A stretch of 6,064 bases of DNA, from assembly GCA_964598885.1 (NCBI GenBank), contig CAZRES010000154.1, positions 1 to 6,064 on the forward strand, read 5' to 3'. This document shows, in pieces, positions 5,848-6,064 of the stretch. The notes under the pieces were generated by a model. It worked only from the letters and a program-made list of their open reading frames with translations. It did not search any database and had not been told where the DNA came from. This stretch comes from SURF-33 sp964598885. Its GTDB lineage: Bacteria; Desulfobacterota; Desulfobacteria; Desulfobacterales; Desulfosalsimonadaceae. Position numbers and translations under genes: made by a program. Position 1 is the stretch's first letter. Each line of letters begins with the position of its first letter.

Positions 5848-6064
5848 ATGAAAAATCTATTTGCGACCCGATGGGGTATCATCGGTGTGGGCGCGTTTAT
5901 CGGCATTATCGCCGCGCTGCTCCAGAAATGGGGGAATCCCGGCAACATGGGCATCTGTGTGGCCTGCTTTGTCAGAGACATCACCGGTGCGCTCGGCCTC
6001 CACCGGGCTGCCGTGGTGCAGTACCTGCGGCCGGAAATCATCGGTTTTGTTCTGGGCTCCCTGG
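5848..6064 (+). CDS. yedE: YedE-family selenium metabolism membrane protein (3' end missing)
   Basis: First 72 codons of a polytopic inner-membrane protein of the YeeE/YedE family, in the branch named a putative selenium transporter. The visible start MKNLFATRWGIIGVGAFIG leads into a hydrophobic helix (about 9-25), then the hallmark KWGNPGNMGICVACFVRDI with two cysteines (about 37 and 40), GALGLHRAAVVQYLRPE and a second hydrophobic stretch IIGFVLGSL running off the end. From memory this block is nearly invariant in YedE proteins that occur with selD and other selenium genes; the transport role is a family prediction. The start at ATG 5848 is backed by AAAGGTGG at 5832-5839, 8 nt upstream. In-frame GTGs at 5824 and 5836 are less likely starts, and an in-frame stop lies at 5794. 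It is divergent from the TonB receptor operon, with 488 nt between starts. If correct, the host uses selenium, for example in selenocysteine formate dehydrogenases. Confidence 0.85.
   Translation, partial: MKNLFATRWGIIGVGAFIGIIAALLQKWGNPGNMGICVACFVRDITGALGLHRAAVVQYLRPEIIGFVLGSL

Noticed and set aside
5628..6041. 137-codon - strand frame over the right intergenic region and yedE
   Set aside because: It is the reverse complement of conserved YedE sequence and runs into AT-rich DNA, with no recognisable protein motifs.

Overview
The window looks like chromosomal DNA from an anaerobic Desulfobacterota (deltaproteobacterial) bacterium, most likely a Desulfobacterales-type sulfate reducer. This is inferred from protein style (the EF-P lysyltransferase, the YedE selenium protein and the FmdE-type domain) and from even, moderately high GC coding sequence broken by one AT-rich intergenic region. 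No rRNA or other phylogenetic marker is present, so the assignment is tentative.

Left part (1-1811, + strand): the 3' part of a histone-deacetylase-fold (class II HDAC / acetoin-utilisation type) gene with a cysteine-rich C-terminal extension, followed after 27 nt by a complete epmA (genX/poxA), the lysyl-tRNA-synthetase paralogue that modifies elongation factor P. The two probably form one transcription unit.

Middle part (1844-5359, - strand), convergent with epmA: a two-gene operon read right to left. First is a TonB-dependent outer-membrane receptor of 654 residues. After a 24-nt gap comes an exported protein fusing a nucleoside-hydrolase domain to a C-terminal FmdE-like domain. Both genes have strong AAAGGAG ribosome binding sites and Sec-type signal peptides. 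The pair suggests a cell-envelope system: the receptor imports a ligand across the outer membrane and the periplasmic fusion protein binds or processes it. The ligand is unknown.

Right part (5360-5847): a 488-nt AT-rich divergent intergenic region. On the - strand it holds a possible promoter element and a leader with a strong intrinsic-terminator hairpin ending about 55 nt before the receptor start. An upstream A-rich segment is complementary to the terminator's 3' arm and U-tract, the layout of an attenuator or riboswitch. A perfect 15-nt palindrome lies further upstream. On the + strand the region leads into the first 72 codons of a YedE-family selenium-metabolism membrane protein, cut by the window end.

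The most interesting items are the nucleoside hydrolase-FmdE fusion paired with a TonB receptor, the possible attenuated leader in front of them, and a run of seven prolines in the receptor, close to the EF-P modification gene that would be expected to help translate it.
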